Positions 20,422 through 30,035 of a stretch of DNA of 64,000 bases are shown piece by piece (position 1 is the stretch's first letter; every line of letters starts with the position of its first letter). Source of the stretch: Hexactinellida sp. DTS-2022 (taxonomy: Eukaryota; Porifera; Hexactinellida); NCBI GenBank assembly GCA_028753945.1, contig JAPNXP010000007.1:5456001-5520000 (forward strand), in the 5' to 3' direction. The position numbers were made by a program, and so were the translations under genes. A model generated the notes under the pieces. The model searched no databases and was not told the DNA's origin. It was given only the letters and a program-made list of their open reading frames with translations.

Positions 20422-21843
20422 ATGATTTGTGAACATGTTAAGTTAGGTGATAGCAAAAATACCAAAACGTTTCTTAGAAATAGTGATCGTAAGGGAAAAC
20501 TACAATTCTTTGCTGTTAGAATTGGCTTCACGTTTATTCTTGTTGTGTCTATTGCTGTCATATGGACTGGCTTGGTAAGCCCACTGGTGATAAGTTATTT
20601 CGCGCAACCATCGACCTCTAATCTCACAAGGCCCTACTACGACCAGCTCAATCAGCTGTTCAATGGCACCAGTTCCAATCTAACGTGTAACAGTACACGG
20701 AGTGCATTGAATGCTACCTGTCCACCTCTGTACGTGTTCAGCTGTCCAAAGTGTGCGCCTATTTGCGGGGTTTGGCATCCATTCGGAGAAAACTATTTCC
20801 TTGCATTCAGGATAATTACTATATTTGCTAGCATAGTTGATCTCTTATTCGCGACTGTAGGTGCCATTATATTCGTGCGTGTTCCAGGGAGCTTGCGTCT
20901 TCTTAAATTAATTTATTTCTTCCTATTCGTTTCCCTCATCATCCTAAGCACTGTGCTCACCATCGTGTCTATTCTGGGGCCGCATAGGTTCTTCTGTGAC
21001 CTCAGGAACGAAGACTACGAAACCGTGTCTGCCTCTCCCTCTCTGTTCGTTACCATACTCGGGGCCGTGGCTCACTACTCGTATGTCTCCTTTGATATAA
21101 GTTTTCTTGTGGCTGCCTTCAATATTTTCATTGTAATACACTTCCCTCATTGGCGGGTGCTTAAGGCAGGTAACCAAAAGAATGCGCTTACATTAATCGA
21201 GTTTGCTGCCTGCATTTGTCTTCCTATAGCGCTCCCTATTATCCACCTGTCGATAACTCGCCAGTACTCCTTCATTAGCTTGCCACAGCTACCCTTCCCG
21301 TTAGGAGACCCTCTCACGCCCTTTCTGATGGTGTTAGGACCGCTCTTGCTGGTCACAGGTGTCGCTCTTACTCTTATCGCGCTCTCTATTTATTGCGTAC
21401 AAGTTATCAAGTATCAGGTCTATAAGGAGCTGATCAGCTTTAGGAGCTACGAGATACGACATATCATATTCGCAATACTGGTTTGGTTTTCAGTAACATT
21501 CGTATTTATTTCGTTTTCAGTCAAGTTCGCGAATACGAAGATTTCTGAGCTGCTGCTGGATGAGTTCTGGTCTTGCACTACTCTTCAGCTAAATCCCCAT
21601 TTCCTGACTAACCAGACACTTGTTCCTACAGAGTGTGTTGCTTCTTATAAAGCCTTTATGCATCCAATATTCTCTCTGTTTGCAAACGCAGCAACTGGTA
21701 TCTCCTCTATAGAAATACTGGTGCTGTTGACCACGAGAGAGACTTACGATACGTGGAAGAACTCGTTTAGGAGTGTGTTCAAGAGACTGAGTGTGATATC
21801 ACAGCACACTACAAGCTTTGGACACACGGCCCTCAAAAATTAG
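20422..21843 (+). CDS. Frizzled-like (class F-like) seven-transmembrane protein, orphan
   Basis: This is an intronless protein of 473 residues. A first hydrophobic segment (about residues 30-60) is followed by a glycosylated extracellular stretch with a small Cys cluster (CPKCAPIC, about residues 110-117). Seven membrane segments follow, at roughly 128-156, 159-182, 222-242, 255-277, 300-324, 348-370 and 412-437. The last helix and its exit, FM...GISS...TRETYDTWKNSF, resemble the end of Frizzled receptors (FM...GITS...T..SW..F). The Cys-containing segment before helix 1 also recalls the Frizzled linker. No Wnt-binding cysteine-rich domain is present. Frizzled-like orphan receptors without that domain are known in other lineages. 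The assignment is an inference. An unrelated orphan GPCR or polytopic protein cannot be excluded. Confidence 0.5.
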   Translation: MICEHVKLGDSKNTKTFLRNSDRKGKLQFFAVRIGFTFILVVSIAVIWTGLVSPLVISYFAQPSTSNLTRPYYDQLNQLFNGTSSNLTCNSTRSALNATCPPLYVFSCPKCAPICGVWHPFGENYFLAFRIITIFASIVDLLFATVGAIIFVRVPGSLRLLKLIYFFLFVSLIILSTVLTIVSILGPHRFFCDLRNEDYETVSASPSLFVTILGAVAHYSYVSFDISFLVAAFNIFIVIHFPHWRVLKAGNQKNALTLIEFAACICLPIALPIIHLSITRQYSFISLPQLPFPLGDPLTPFLMVLGPLLLVTGVALTLIALSIYCVQVIKYQVYKELISFRSYEIRHIIFAILVWFSVTFVFISFSVKFANTKISELLLDEFWSCTTLQLNPHFLTNQTLVPTECVASYKAFMHPIFSLFANAATGISSIEILVLLTTRETYDTWKNSFRSVFKRLSVISQHTTSFGHTALKN

Positions 21844-21862
21844 TTTACTTTAATGTTAATTT

Positions 21863-21944
21863 CAGTGTTTCATACAGGATTTGTATATAAGTGCCCCTTT
21901 GCATAAAAATGCCCCCCCCCTATAACACCCTGTATGAAACCCTG
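21863..21944. mobile_element. Short MITE with CAGTGTTTCATACAGG ends
   Basis: The left end CAGTGTTTCATACAGG and the inverted right end CCTGTATGAAACCCTG enclose an 82-bp element with a C run. AATTT occurs directly on both sides, possibly a short target duplication. The ends and the inner GTGCCCCTT-like block match the element in the PITRM1 intron at 34657, so the two belong to one family. Confidence 0.7.
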
Positions 21945-22031
21945 AATTTGCTTTTACATTTATGTTCTTGATTAATTTTATCGAAAAATCAATTAATTAA
22001 ACTAAAAATAATATCTAAATTAGTTGAAACA

Positions 22032-23354
22032 ATGGCATTACCTGAATCGGCTGATGGCCCTAGTATATTCAGTCAGGTCGAGCAGAGCCTCGCTTCGGTT
22101 ATAGACACTCCCATTGCTCTGTTTGCGGAGCGCAAGGAGCAGCTGTTGGCAGAGATATCCCGCGTGAGAGAGGAGTACGAAGAGAGACACACAGAGGGCG
22201 TGAGGGACATCGAGGAGCTTAGAGCCTCCAGAGACGAGCTAGAGTGCATCGCCAGCCTCATGAGGGAGAATAAGGCTCAGGGCGAGATGAAGAAATCAAT
22301 TGTAAGCTTGGATAATAAAATCGCAGCTTTAGAACAAGAGCTACCAACGCCACCACAATTAGAATTCAAATACGATGCAAATAAATTGAAACAACTTGAA
22401 GATCTTATACTGTCCTTCGGGCAAATTGAGATTGCGGGTAGTAAAGAGGTTATTACGACAGCTGGTGCAGTCGTAAGTAAGTCACACGATATTCCTGTTA
22501 GAGACCCGATGCAGCCTGCAAAGAGCATTGTACCCTCCAAACCACGAGACTACTCACTGATAAAGTCACACCAAGCTAAGTTTGCTAAGTTCGGGAAGGA
22601 GCCTAGCGAGTTCTTGGAACCGGGCTGCATCCACATAGATGAGTCGAGTGGCCGCGTGTTCATTTGCGACGGAGGCAACGGGAGAGTCCAGGTGTGGACA
22701 ACCGAAGGGGAGTACCTGAGTGAATTCGGGAAGGGCCACCTGGTGTCGCCAATTGGTTTCGTGTTGTGTAAAGGCTATATTTTCATAACAGATTTCTATA
22801 AGAAATGTCTGTTTAAATTCAATAATGAATACAAATACGTTAGTAAATTCCGTCGTAAACAGGAATACGAGTTCAACTACCTCTATGGCATCGACACGGA
22901 CGGACAGGAGCTGTTCTTAGCGGAACCCTTCAAACATAAGATTTCAGTCTTCTCTCCAGAGATGGAGTACCAGCGAACGCTGGGAGTTAAAGTAATTAAG
23001 AAATGCTACGCGGTCAGAGTTAGAGAGGATGTGCTAAGCGCGTTGGAGTACAACACTAATACTATTAAACAGCTGGAGACTAAGAACGGCGATTTAATTC
23101 GATCGATAGCTTTCAATAAGGATCCCATAACTCTATTCAACTGCACTTTCCTCTCTATTGATTTGTATGGGAACTTTCTAGTTACAGATATGGTAGCTGA
23201 TGTGCTAAAGATTGTGAACCAAGATGGCAACCTGATCTCTGTGGTTAACTTCAAACAGTGGAAATGCCACGAGCCTAGAGCAGTGGCAGTTGCTTCTGAC
23301 GGTAGAATATTGATTGGGTTCTCGGAAGGAGAGAACAGCATACTTGTTCTCTGA
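22032..23354 (+). CDS. NHL-repeat protein with N-terminal coiled coil, copy 1
   Basis: A single-exon protein of 440 residues. The first 110 or so residues are highly charged and predicted to be helical (KEQLLAEISRVREEYEERHTEGVRDIEELRASRDEL), like the coiled coil of TRIM-NHL proteins. From about residue 180, NHL-type blades follow: FLEPGCIHIDESSGRVFICDGGNGRVQVW, then YIFITDFYKKCLFKF, LFLAEPFKHKISVF and later blades, forming a probable six-bladed propeller. There is no RING or B-box, so it is not a ubiquitin ligase by itself. NHL propellers bind RNA or protein; the partner is unknown. The paralogue at 27532 has the same plan and similar length. The two flank the SRCR and adaptor-like genes at 23.8-27 kb. 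Confidence 0.8.
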   Translation: MALPESADGPSIFSQVEQSLASVIDTPIALFAERKEQLLAEISRVREEYEERHTEGVRDIEELRASRDELECIASLMRENKAQGEMKKSIVSLDNKIAALEQELPTPPQLEFKYDANKLKQLEDLILSFGQIEIAGSKEVITTAGAVVSKSHDIPVRDPMQPAKSIVPSKPRDYSLIKSHQAKFAKFGKEPSEFLEPGCIHIDESSGRVFICDGGNGRVQVWTTEGEYLSEFGKGHLVSPIGFVLCKGYIFITDFYKKCLFKFNNEYKYVSKFRRKQEYEFNYLYGIDTDGQELFLAEPFKHKISVFSPEMEYQRTLGVKVIKKCYAVRVREDVLSALEYNTNTIKQLETKNGDLIRSIAFNKDPITLFNCTFLSIDLYGNFLVTDMVADVLKIVNQDGNLISVVNFKQWKCHEPRAVAVASDGRILIGFSEGENSILVL

Positions 23355-23766
23355 TTAATCAGGGATTATACCTTACATAATGTAATTAGTATTTTCTGTT
23401 ACAAATACTATAGAGTCATCTACGTCACCTTTCTCAGTGTTAAAATGCTATTAAACCACTCATTAGGAACAGTCCCAGTTGTTCGGCTAATTAATACAGA
23501 AGTCCAACGAATTAATACTCCTACATTAATTAGTAATCCCTGTTTCTGTTGCAATTATACTAGTGTGTCTGTATATGGAATTATTTAATTACATTTGCGT
23601 TGCTTTTTTTAGAAAATTATATTACTTGTTATTAATTATTCTTAGTAAATTACCTTTAATTAGTTCATATGTGTGTAGTGTGTGGTCAGGAAGGTATATT
23701 TATATGTATTATTTTATCTATTTAAATATCGCGAATACAATCAAACAAATTAACTAATTTGTACAA
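23355..23766. other. AT-rich spacer, nothing recognised
   Basis: This lies between the NHL gene and an SRCR receptor. A 64-codon frame inside it has no coding character. Confidence 0.5.
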
Positions 23767-24816
23767 ATGATTTTAATATTCATTCTCTTCAACTTGTGTG
23801 TCCAATACTCTCAGGCCCCAAGTGTTCCAATTAATGGAGACTACCGTTACGATGCCACAGGGCTGCAGGTATTTATCAATAACGACTGGTACTACATACA
23901 GAACAGTTTATCATTCGGATTCATTGAGGCTAACAGTATATGCGAGCTTTTTCTTAACTCTTCTCTTCTGAGCTATTCAGTGGTCTCTTCTCCCAACGTA
24001 AGAACTGTTGTTGGTGTCACCTGTAGAGATGAGATCTTTAGGACTGAGAACTGTGAGTTCTCCACAGACCTGGCTAACCTGACTAATGAAGTGATTAACG
24101 TCACTTGCAGGGACCTGAGTCCCGAGGATGGGCTGGTCCAACTTAAAGACAGGTCCCTAGCTGTCCCAGCAACAGCTGGTGAGCTGTCTCTCTGGGGACA
24201 CTTCTGCTACTATGACAACAATAGGTGGGACCTGAAAGCTGCTACCCTGGCTTGCATTAGTCTGGGGTATAAAGGGGTTACTCCGGGCAAGGAGAAACTG
24301 CTAGTTTGGAAGGGTGTGTTGGGACTTGAACACATTAATTGCGAGAAAGCAGTTTCATTTGACGAGTGCACTTTCTCTGTAACTACTAAGCCAAGAGGGC
24401 AGTGTGAATCCAACAAGGTTATAGCAATACAGTGTACAAACGATGTGCCCACTAACCCACCCACTTCTCTGCCCATCAGCCAGCCTACTGCCATCATAGA
24501 CACAGCACACACTGATACTATTTCCCGATCTGTTTCTTATAGCAGCATCACGTACACCACAGTGCCTCCTACCTACTTTATAAGCGCAGATAGGAACTTG
24601 ATGTTCATAGGCGCTGGTGTTGTGATCACTGTTATCCTGGTTAATGTAGGAGGAATCGTGCTGCTAGTCCTATGCTTATTCCTCTGCCTAAAGAGTAGGA
24701 AGCCTAAGGCCATTCTTAACCTGGACCATCTCTACAGCAGGCCCAGAGAGCCCGGGACTCTCCGGGATATAACGGAACAAGACCCGCCGCGGCCGCAGTA
24801 CTATGTCATACCCTGA
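23767..24816 (+). CDS. SRCR-domain single-pass receptor without kinase
   Basis: A single-exon, 349-residue protein: signal peptide (about 1-17), two divergent SRCR domains (about 22-118 and 122-228), a Ser/Thr-rich stalk, a membrane helix (about 278-306) and a short cytoplasmic tail of about 43 residues. The second SRCR domain is clearest, with the pattern LWGHFCYYDNNRWDLKAATLACISLGY and later paired cysteines ending in VIAIQC. The first domain keeps the DWYYIQ...C...VNVTC skeleton seen in the receptor kinases further right. The tail has tyrosines in LYSRP and QYYVIP but no kinase or ITAM. It belongs to the same SRCR family as the receptor kinases of 38.6-56.4 kb. A ligand-binding surface role is inferred. 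Confidence 0.8.
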   Translation: MILIFILFNLCVQYSQAPSVPINGDYRYDATGLQVFINNDWYYIQNSLSFGFIEANSICELFLNSSLLSYSVVSSPNVRTVVGVTCRDEIFRTENCEFSTDLANLTNEVINVTCRDLSPEDGLVQLKDRSLAVPATAGELSLWGHFCYYDNNRWDLKAATLACISLGYKGVTPGKEKLLVWKGVLGLEHINCEKAVSFDECTFSVTTKPRGQCESNKVIAIQCTNDVPTNPPTSLPISQPTAIIDTAHTDTISRSVSYSSITYTTVPPTYFISADRNLMFIGAGVVITVILVNVGGIVLLVLCLFLCLKSRKPKAILNLDHLYSRPREPGTLRDITEQDPPRPQYYVIP

Positions 24817-25049
24817 GTTGATATTCTGTTGATGTGTAGATAGTTATTCATTAATATGTTTTACAAATATTTGTCAACGCATATGATTCGTGATTATCTC
24901 CGGTTTATCAGACAAATTAAGTAATATGATGAAGTGCTTGGAATCATTACACAAGCGCTCGTGAACACGTATGCAGATTGTACCAATTTAAAGCGACTCT
25001 GTTGGAAAAATGCATTATATTTCTTGTAATTTGTACAAAATTTGTTGTG

Positions 25050-25589
25050 ATGAACAATCCAAGTCTGAAAATATTTCCTCTGGTAACCTTTCCCAATGCA
25101 GTTATTATAATAGCAGCAATAAGTGCGATTTTAGGGATTGTTGTTATAGTATTAATCCTCAAATGCATCCTAGCAGTTTGTCTGAAACTGCTCGTGCCCC
25201 GGCCTCTGAAAAGGAGAGCGGATAAGGAGGCTGATATAACCTATGTTAACACATCCTCGAATGCAGGCTTCTTGACCTCAGAGGCAGAGATCTACGACAA
25301 TGTGATCTCCGGTAAGAGCGACAAGCAGGTTGAGGTGCCCCCTCCAGAGTCCAATAACCAATATTACATGGACATGAATCCGGCCAGGAACGAGTACGTT
25401 GTAGGCTCCCTTCACTCTGACGTAGAGCAGCCCTGCTACAGCTCTCTCGATCCTCAAACGCAGTACGACTACGTCACTAGTTACAGTGCTAGAGAGGAGG
25501 CTCCTTGCGATCCGTCCAGAGATTCGCATAACTACGAACTGGTGTATCCGGCCTACAATGTAAGGGGGGATCAGCCCAGTGACTGTTGA
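25050..25589 (+). CDS. Small single-pass membrane protein with tyrosine-rich tail (possible signalling scaffold)
   Basis: The open frame extends upstream to 24978 without an ATG. The first in-frame ATG is at 25050, giving 179 residues with a very short outside part and a membrane helix (about residues 14-45). A signal exon spliced from further upstream is possible. The tail of about 130 residues has many tyrosines in recognised SH2-docking contexts: YVNT (Tyr 65) and YDNV (Tyr 82) fit YxN, the Grb2 type; YMDM (Tyr 106) fits YxxM, the PI3-kinase p85 type. YSSL, YDYV and YELV follow. No enzymatic domain is present. It resembles transmembrane adaptors in design, not by detectable homology. It is convergent with the SRCR gene at 25808. 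Function as a substrate of the nearby receptor kinases is inference. Confidence 0.6.
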   Translation: MNNPSLKIFPLVTFPNAVIIIAAISAILGIVVIVLILKCILAVCLKLLVPRPLKRRADKEADITYVNTSSNAGFLTSEAEIYDNVISGKSDKQVEVPPPESNNQYYMDMNPARNEYVVGSLHSDVEQPCYSSLDPQTQYDYVTSYSAREEAPCDPSRDSHNYELVYPAYNVRGDQPSDC

Positions 25590-25807
25590 AACAGTGGGTC
25601 CCTGTTTATTGTTATTTGGCAGATTAATTTGTTGTATTATTATGTAATTATAAATTTGTTGTATTATTATGTAATTATCAATTGAATAACAATTACTAAT
25701 TCTGCAATGTATTAATTAAACACAAATTAAAGTAATCCAATTTACCACTTGTCAAAAGTTTAATATATAACAACATAACACCTTCAACTGCTTATTGCAA
25801 AGTGACG

Positions 25808-27019
25808 TCATATACTCTGTATTTCCGCGTAGCTTGACTCTGATGAGTGAGACGAATCAAGAGGCTGGATCTCCAGATAAGTGTGTTGGTAGTATCGAGT
25901 TGCTACTAGTTGCTCCGTGTTGTAGTACTGTCTGTCCTCCTCTGGCCGAATGTACCCATTGGGGTGGGGCTCCATTCTGAGGTAGTGGTCGTACTCTTCC
26001 GCGTTATCCGGAGTTCTTATCTCTTCTTTTCTATTCTGTTTCTTGCAGTTACAGAGTCTGTTTATGAGGATGCTAATCCAAATCACAGCTAATATTCCCA
26101 GAATGCATAGCATCAGCGATACCCCCAGAACCACCCCCCCTGCTAGCAGGTAGGACAGGTACTGGGCCAGGACTACAGTCTCATTATAGGACTGTGTTGT
26201 GTAAGAGGGCTGGTGAGACCGCGTGTAAGCGGTTGATGTTGTAGTATACGCATTTGTGGTGGAGACTGAATAGGAACTACTCGCTGTATTTACACTGTAT
26301 GTTGTCCCTGATATCTTCCCCTCGCAAACAACCGCTATTATCTCATCGTCATCACAATTCCTACTGTTTCTCTTGGTTGATTCACTCGTGCATTGATGGA
26401 AGTCAGTAGCCCCTGTACAGTCAATTTCCGTCAGTCCATATACGAAATTATCTTCTATACTGACCTCGTATTCGCCTTCTCTAGCTCGCTCATAGCCCAA
26501 GCTCTGACAGGCTAGATTGCTGACATTCAAATCCCAATCGTTATCATCTGCGCAGAACTGTCCCCATACAAACTGCCCCCCTCCCACCCCTTTTAGCTGC
26601 ACCACCCTACCGTCCGAGAGCTGGATAATGTCCCCCTCTTGGTGCCCGCTGGTGCTCTCACAGGTTATGCTGGAAATGACTCTGCTGTGACTCTCCAAAC
26701 TGTAGGAGCAGTTTCTCGCTTGCAAAGGGAGACTGTCGCAGTTCATCAACACCTGTCCAAACATTGATTCGTCAGAGTCCTCGCTTAGTTCGGTTTTTTC
26801 GAAGTCTACCATTGTTCCGTTTGACAGGTCCCTGCATACAATTATTCCTTCTCTGTAATCAAACCCTCTGCAGGTAATGGTGTGCCACTCTTGGGACCCG
26901 GAGGCACCCAATAGCACCTGGAGTCTCTCCCCCGAGACTCTGAAGCTGAACTCCGGCTCGCCCCGCCCCCCGAGCAGACAGCAACTGAGGACGAATAGTG
27001 TCAATACGCTAGCTTGCAT
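25808..27019 (-). CDS. SRCR receptor with ITAM-spaced tyrosine tail, no kinase
   Basis: A single-exon, 403-residue receptor: signal peptide (1-20), two SRCR-type domains (about 21-120 and 125-230; the second with QFVWGQFCADDNDWDLNVSNLACQSLGY), a Ser/Thr/Tyr-rich stalk, and a membrane helix (about 285-317). The cytoplasmic tail of about 85 residues contains YLRM (a YxxM motif, about 345) and YYNT (a YxN motif). At the C-terminus it has YLEI at 381-384 and YAEI at 397-400. The last two are separated by 12 residues, which fits the wider ITAM pattern YxxI-x(6-12)-YxxI. The ectodomain is close to those of the receptor kinases at 47 and 51 kb (both contain DYREG...CR(D/N)LS). A TATAAATG lies 42-49 bp upstream. 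It probably signals through phosphorylation of its tail by another kinase. Confidence 0.8.
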   Translation of the reverse strand: MQASVLTLFVLSCCLLGGRGEPEFSFRVSGERLQVLLGASGSQEWHTITCRGFDYREGIIVCRDLSNGTMVDFEKTELSEDSDESMFGQVLMNCDSLPLQARNCSYSLESHSRVISSITCESTSGHQEGDIIQLSDGRVVQLKGVGGGQFVWGQFCADDNDWDLNVSNLACQSLGYERAREGEYEVSIEDNFVYGLTEIDCTGATDFHQCTSESTKRNSRNCDDDEIIAVVCEGKISGTTYSVNTASSSYSVSTTNAYTTTSTAYTRSHQPSYTTQSYNETVVLAQYLSYLLAGGVVLGVSLMLCILGILAVIWISILINRLCNCKKQNRKEEIRTPDNAEEYDHYLRMEPHPNGYIRPEEDRQYYNTEQLVATRYYQHTYLEIQPLDSSHSSESSYAEIQSI

Positions 27020-27060
27020 TCCAAGTTATTATTGTTTGAATGTTGCATTTCTCCGTGTAC

Positions 27061-27068
27061 CATTTATA
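27061..27068 (-). promoter_or_regulatory. TATA box of the ITAM-like SRCR receptor
   Basis: TATAAATG on the minus strand lies 42-49 bp upstream of the start codon at 27019. Confidence 0.5.
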
Positions 27069-27531
27069 GTCAATCAATTTGAAATACTTCCTCAAATGGT
27101 GCAATAGTGGTACGTAATTATCGTAAAGAATAATTTACGAAGTATTTATTAATTAATTAATTTGTTATTTCCAAAATTATATTTCCCCCGTGCAAATCAG
27201 AATTGTCGAACCACAATGCAACTCATCAAATATGCTTCTAGAAATAATTTATTTGACAACTCCTACTCTTCCCAATTGTTTCGGAATCTTGGCACTGGGA
27301 AACATTTCGTCCATAATTTGCTAGGCTAGAATCGCTAGATAATGGCGTTTGTAAACACTGATCACCACAGTTGCACGCGGCCCGAATTTTGTAACCGTAG
27401 CTCGCACAATTTGCCACCCGATTAAATTTTTAGTTATCGCGGCTATCATAGCTTGTAACGAAAAACTGGCCGCGTGCACTCTGCTATCACACTTGTAAAC
27501 GTGTGTACCGTACTTTCAGCATTCTATCCTT
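27069..27531. other. Divergent spacer between SRCR receptor and NHL gene copy 2
   Basis: Base composition changes from AT-rich to GC-rich at the start of the NHL gene. No TATA box for the plus-strand gene and no extra coding sequence were recognised. Confidence 0.45.
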
Positions 27532-28803
27532 ATGGCCTCGCCGTTGACAAAGCCCTCCTCGCGAGAGGACGAGGAGGGGGAGGACCCCTTCTCGCAGGCA
27601 GAGACGCAGGTTCTCGAGGCGCTGGACGGGCCCATCAAGCTGCTGTCCGACCGGAAGGAGGGCCTCCTCTCGGAGATCCGCGCCTCCCGCGAGGAGTACG
27701 ACGGAAAGAAGAAAGTCAGTCAGGACGCCCTGGACGAGCTGCGGTCCTCGCGCGACGAGATGCTGAGCATCACGAGTCTCATGAAGGAGAACCAGGCGCA
27801 GGGGGAGATGTTCAAGGCCGTCAAGAACCTGGAGGCGCGCATCGCCGAGCAGGAGGCCCTAGCGCCTCCGCTCCCGGAGATAAACTTTACGTGCGACACG
27901 CGCGAGCTCACGGACCTGATCCCCACCCTGGGGGACATGCGCCTGGGAGGGGGGCCCGCCGCCCCGCCCCCCGAGCCGTCTGAGAGCGGCGCCGCCTCCG
28001 GAGAGAGGAAGCCGGGTAGACAGTTCGGAGCGCTGGGAAGGAAGGCCGGCGAGGTGAATAACCCGAACGGCATCTGCGTGGACGACGAGAACGGGCGCCT
28101 CTACGTGACGGACATGGGCAAGAGTCTGGTGCACGTGTTCTCGCTGCAGGGGGAGTACCTGCGGGAGTTCGGACGCGGGAAGATGTCCGGGCCCTATGGG
28201 GTGGTCTCGCACGCGGGACACGTCTACGTCACGGACTTCGAGGTCAACACGATATTCAAGTTCCGACACGAGGAGTACGAGCTGGTGAAGAAGACCAACA
28301 GTCGGACGCCGGACGAGCAGCTGAACCGGCCGCACGGGATCGAGGCGGACCGGACCGAGCTCTACGTGGTGGAGCCGTACAAACACCGGATATCCGTGTT
28401 CACCTTGGACCTGGCCTACAAGGGCACGCTGATGGGGGGCGTTATAAAGAAGGCGTTCTCAGTGCGCGTGGTAAATAGACGGCTGTACGTGCTGGAGGGG
28501 CGCACCAACCTTATACAGGTGCTGGACCTGCAGTCGGGACAGGTGAAGAAAGCAGTCGTTATAGACGAGGACGGAATACCGCTTTTCAAAGCGAACTCGT
28601 TTGCGTTTGACTCCAGCGAGAATCTGTTCGTGTCGAATCTGGGCGGTAACTTCGTGAAGAAGGTCCCCAGACAGGGCGGGTTCATACAGCTGGTGCAGAC
28701 GGCGAGGTGGGGCGTGGGTGACGTCAGAGGGGTGGCTATAGACAAGGAGGACCGGGTGTTCGTGCTGTTTGGGAGGGGCCCCTTCTGCGTGGCCATGCTG
28801 TAG
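27532..28803 (+). CDS. NHL-repeat protein with N-terminal coiled coil, copy 2
   Basis: A single-exon, 423-residue paralogue of the gene at 22032. The N-terminal helical part is clearly homologous (ALDGPIKLLSDRKEGLLSEI, then EEYDGKK...DELRSSRDEM, then KENQAQGEMFKAV). It is followed by a Pro/Gly-rich linker and NHL blades (NNPNGICVDDENGRLYVTDM, HVYVTDFEVNTIFKF, LYVVEPYKHRISVF, LFVSNLGGNFVKKV). No RING or B-box is present. The coding sequence is far more GC-rich in third positions than copy 1, although the proteins are similar in plan. This suggests a different expression level or local composition. The next gene, BUD13, starts 120 bp after the stop. Confidence 0.8.
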   Translation: MASPLTKPSSREDEEGEDPFSQAETQVLEALDGPIKLLSDRKEGLLSEIRASREEYDGKKKVSQDALDELRSSRDEMLSITSLMKENQAQGEMFKAVKNLEARIAEQEALAPPLPEINFTCDTRELTDLIPTLGDMRLGGGPAAPPPEPSESGAASGERKPGRQFGALGRKAGEVNNPNGICVDDENGRLYVTDMGKSLVHVFSLQGEYLREFGRGKMSGPYGVVSHAGHVYVTDFEVNTIFKFRHEEYELVKKTNSRTPDEQLNRPHGIEADRTELYVVEPYKHRISVFTLDLAYKGTLMGGVIKKAFSVRVVNRRLYVLEGRTNLIQVLDLQSGQVKKAVVIDEDGIPLFKANSFAFDSSENLFVSNLGGNFVKKVPRQGGFIQLVQTARWGVGDVRGVAIDKEDRVFVLFGRGPFCVAML

Positions 28804-28922
28804 GCGTTATACGGACACAACCCGATTACTTGTGTAGCACTTATCAACCTATTCTTGTATGAGATCCTGTCGAGTCCCCCTATTATAAGTGATACTAATT
28901 ACTGCATTGCTAACTAGAGGGC

Positions 28923-30016
28923 ATGGCTTCTAAGCTGGACTACCTCAAGAAGTACATGAGCAAGGGCGAGGCGCGACAACTGCACTCGCAGATGGAGAAG
29001 GGGGAGGGGATTAAGATACGGAACTCTTCCGGGGGAAAGAGGCGGAAGAAGCAAGGCAACCGAACTGGGTTCGTGGTATGCGATCCCGAGAGAGACTCCC
29101 AGTCGGCGTCCAGCGACGGCTCCGAGGAGGAGGGCCCCCTCGTGGTGTCCTACAGAGACGACAGTCGCAGCACCAGGGAGCGGCTCTGGAACCCCATCAG
29201 CGGGGCGGAGAGACAGGAGTCGGATACAGAGCCCCCCCGCCGGAGACACGACTCGGACAGCGACACAGAGGGGGACAGGGGGGCGGGGCCTGGGACCCGA
29301 GAGGGCCCGCAGAGGTCTGGGAGCGACAGCGACTTTGAGGTCGAGAGGAAGTCTCCCGGACGGAAGCGGAGCCGGTGGAGCAGAGAGGACGTCAAGTCGG
29401 CCTGCACTGTTCTATCGCAAGGAGCCGAGTCGAGTGAGTTGCCGCGTCCGTGGTGTGTGTAGTGTTATAGTGTGCTTAGAGGAGACCGTGTACCGAGACA
29501 GAGAGGGACACCGAGTGGACGCGCAGCGGGAGGGCGAGCTGAGAGCGGAGCGGGAGAGAGAGAAGGCCGAGAGAGACGCCAAGTTTAAGATTATAAAAAG
29601 CGGAGTTGTGCAGGCTCAGCTGAGACAGGAGAGAGTGAATGCGTTCGCAGAGGAGGCGGGGAAGGGCGTGGCCAGGTACGCAGGGGACGCGTCTCTGAAT
29701 GAGCACCTCCGGGCAAAACAGCTTCTCGACGACCCTCTCTTGAAGATGAAGAGAAAGAAGACAAAAAGTAACCGGTTGATATGTCACTATAATATCGCAT
29801 GTTATACTTGGTTAATTATTAGAGAAACAAGACAAGAGGAAGTGTAAACCTACATACCAAGGTAGTTTCCCTAACAACCGCTTCGGCATCAGCCCGGGGT
29901 ACCGGTGGGACGGCGCGGACCGGTCCAACGGCTACGAGAAGGAACGGTTCCGAATTATAAACGACAGACAGGCTGATTCTGACAACTTTTACAAAATGGG
30001 TACTGAGGATATGTAG
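28923..30016 (+). CDS. BUD13: BUD13 homologue, pre-mRNA retention and splicing (RES) complex subunit
   Basis: Three exons, 28923-29433, 29480-29767 and 29823-30016, with introns of only 46 and 55 bp, give 330 residues in a consistent frame. The start LDYLKKYMS matches the BUD13 N-terminus, followed by a long Ser/Asp/Arg-rich disordered region. Exon 2 begins with [13 protein letters not shown], the conserved start of the BUD13 C-terminal domain. Exon 3 encodes [20 protein letters not shown], the hallmark motif that precedes the family's end, and finishes in TEDM. BUD13 binds the activated spliceosome with Snip1 and Pml1 in yeast. A nuclear splicing role is therefore expected. The middle region is shorter than in vertebrates. 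An AATAAA lies at 30086-30091. Confidence 0.9.
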
Positions 30017-30035
30017 CAGTGCATTAATTATATTT

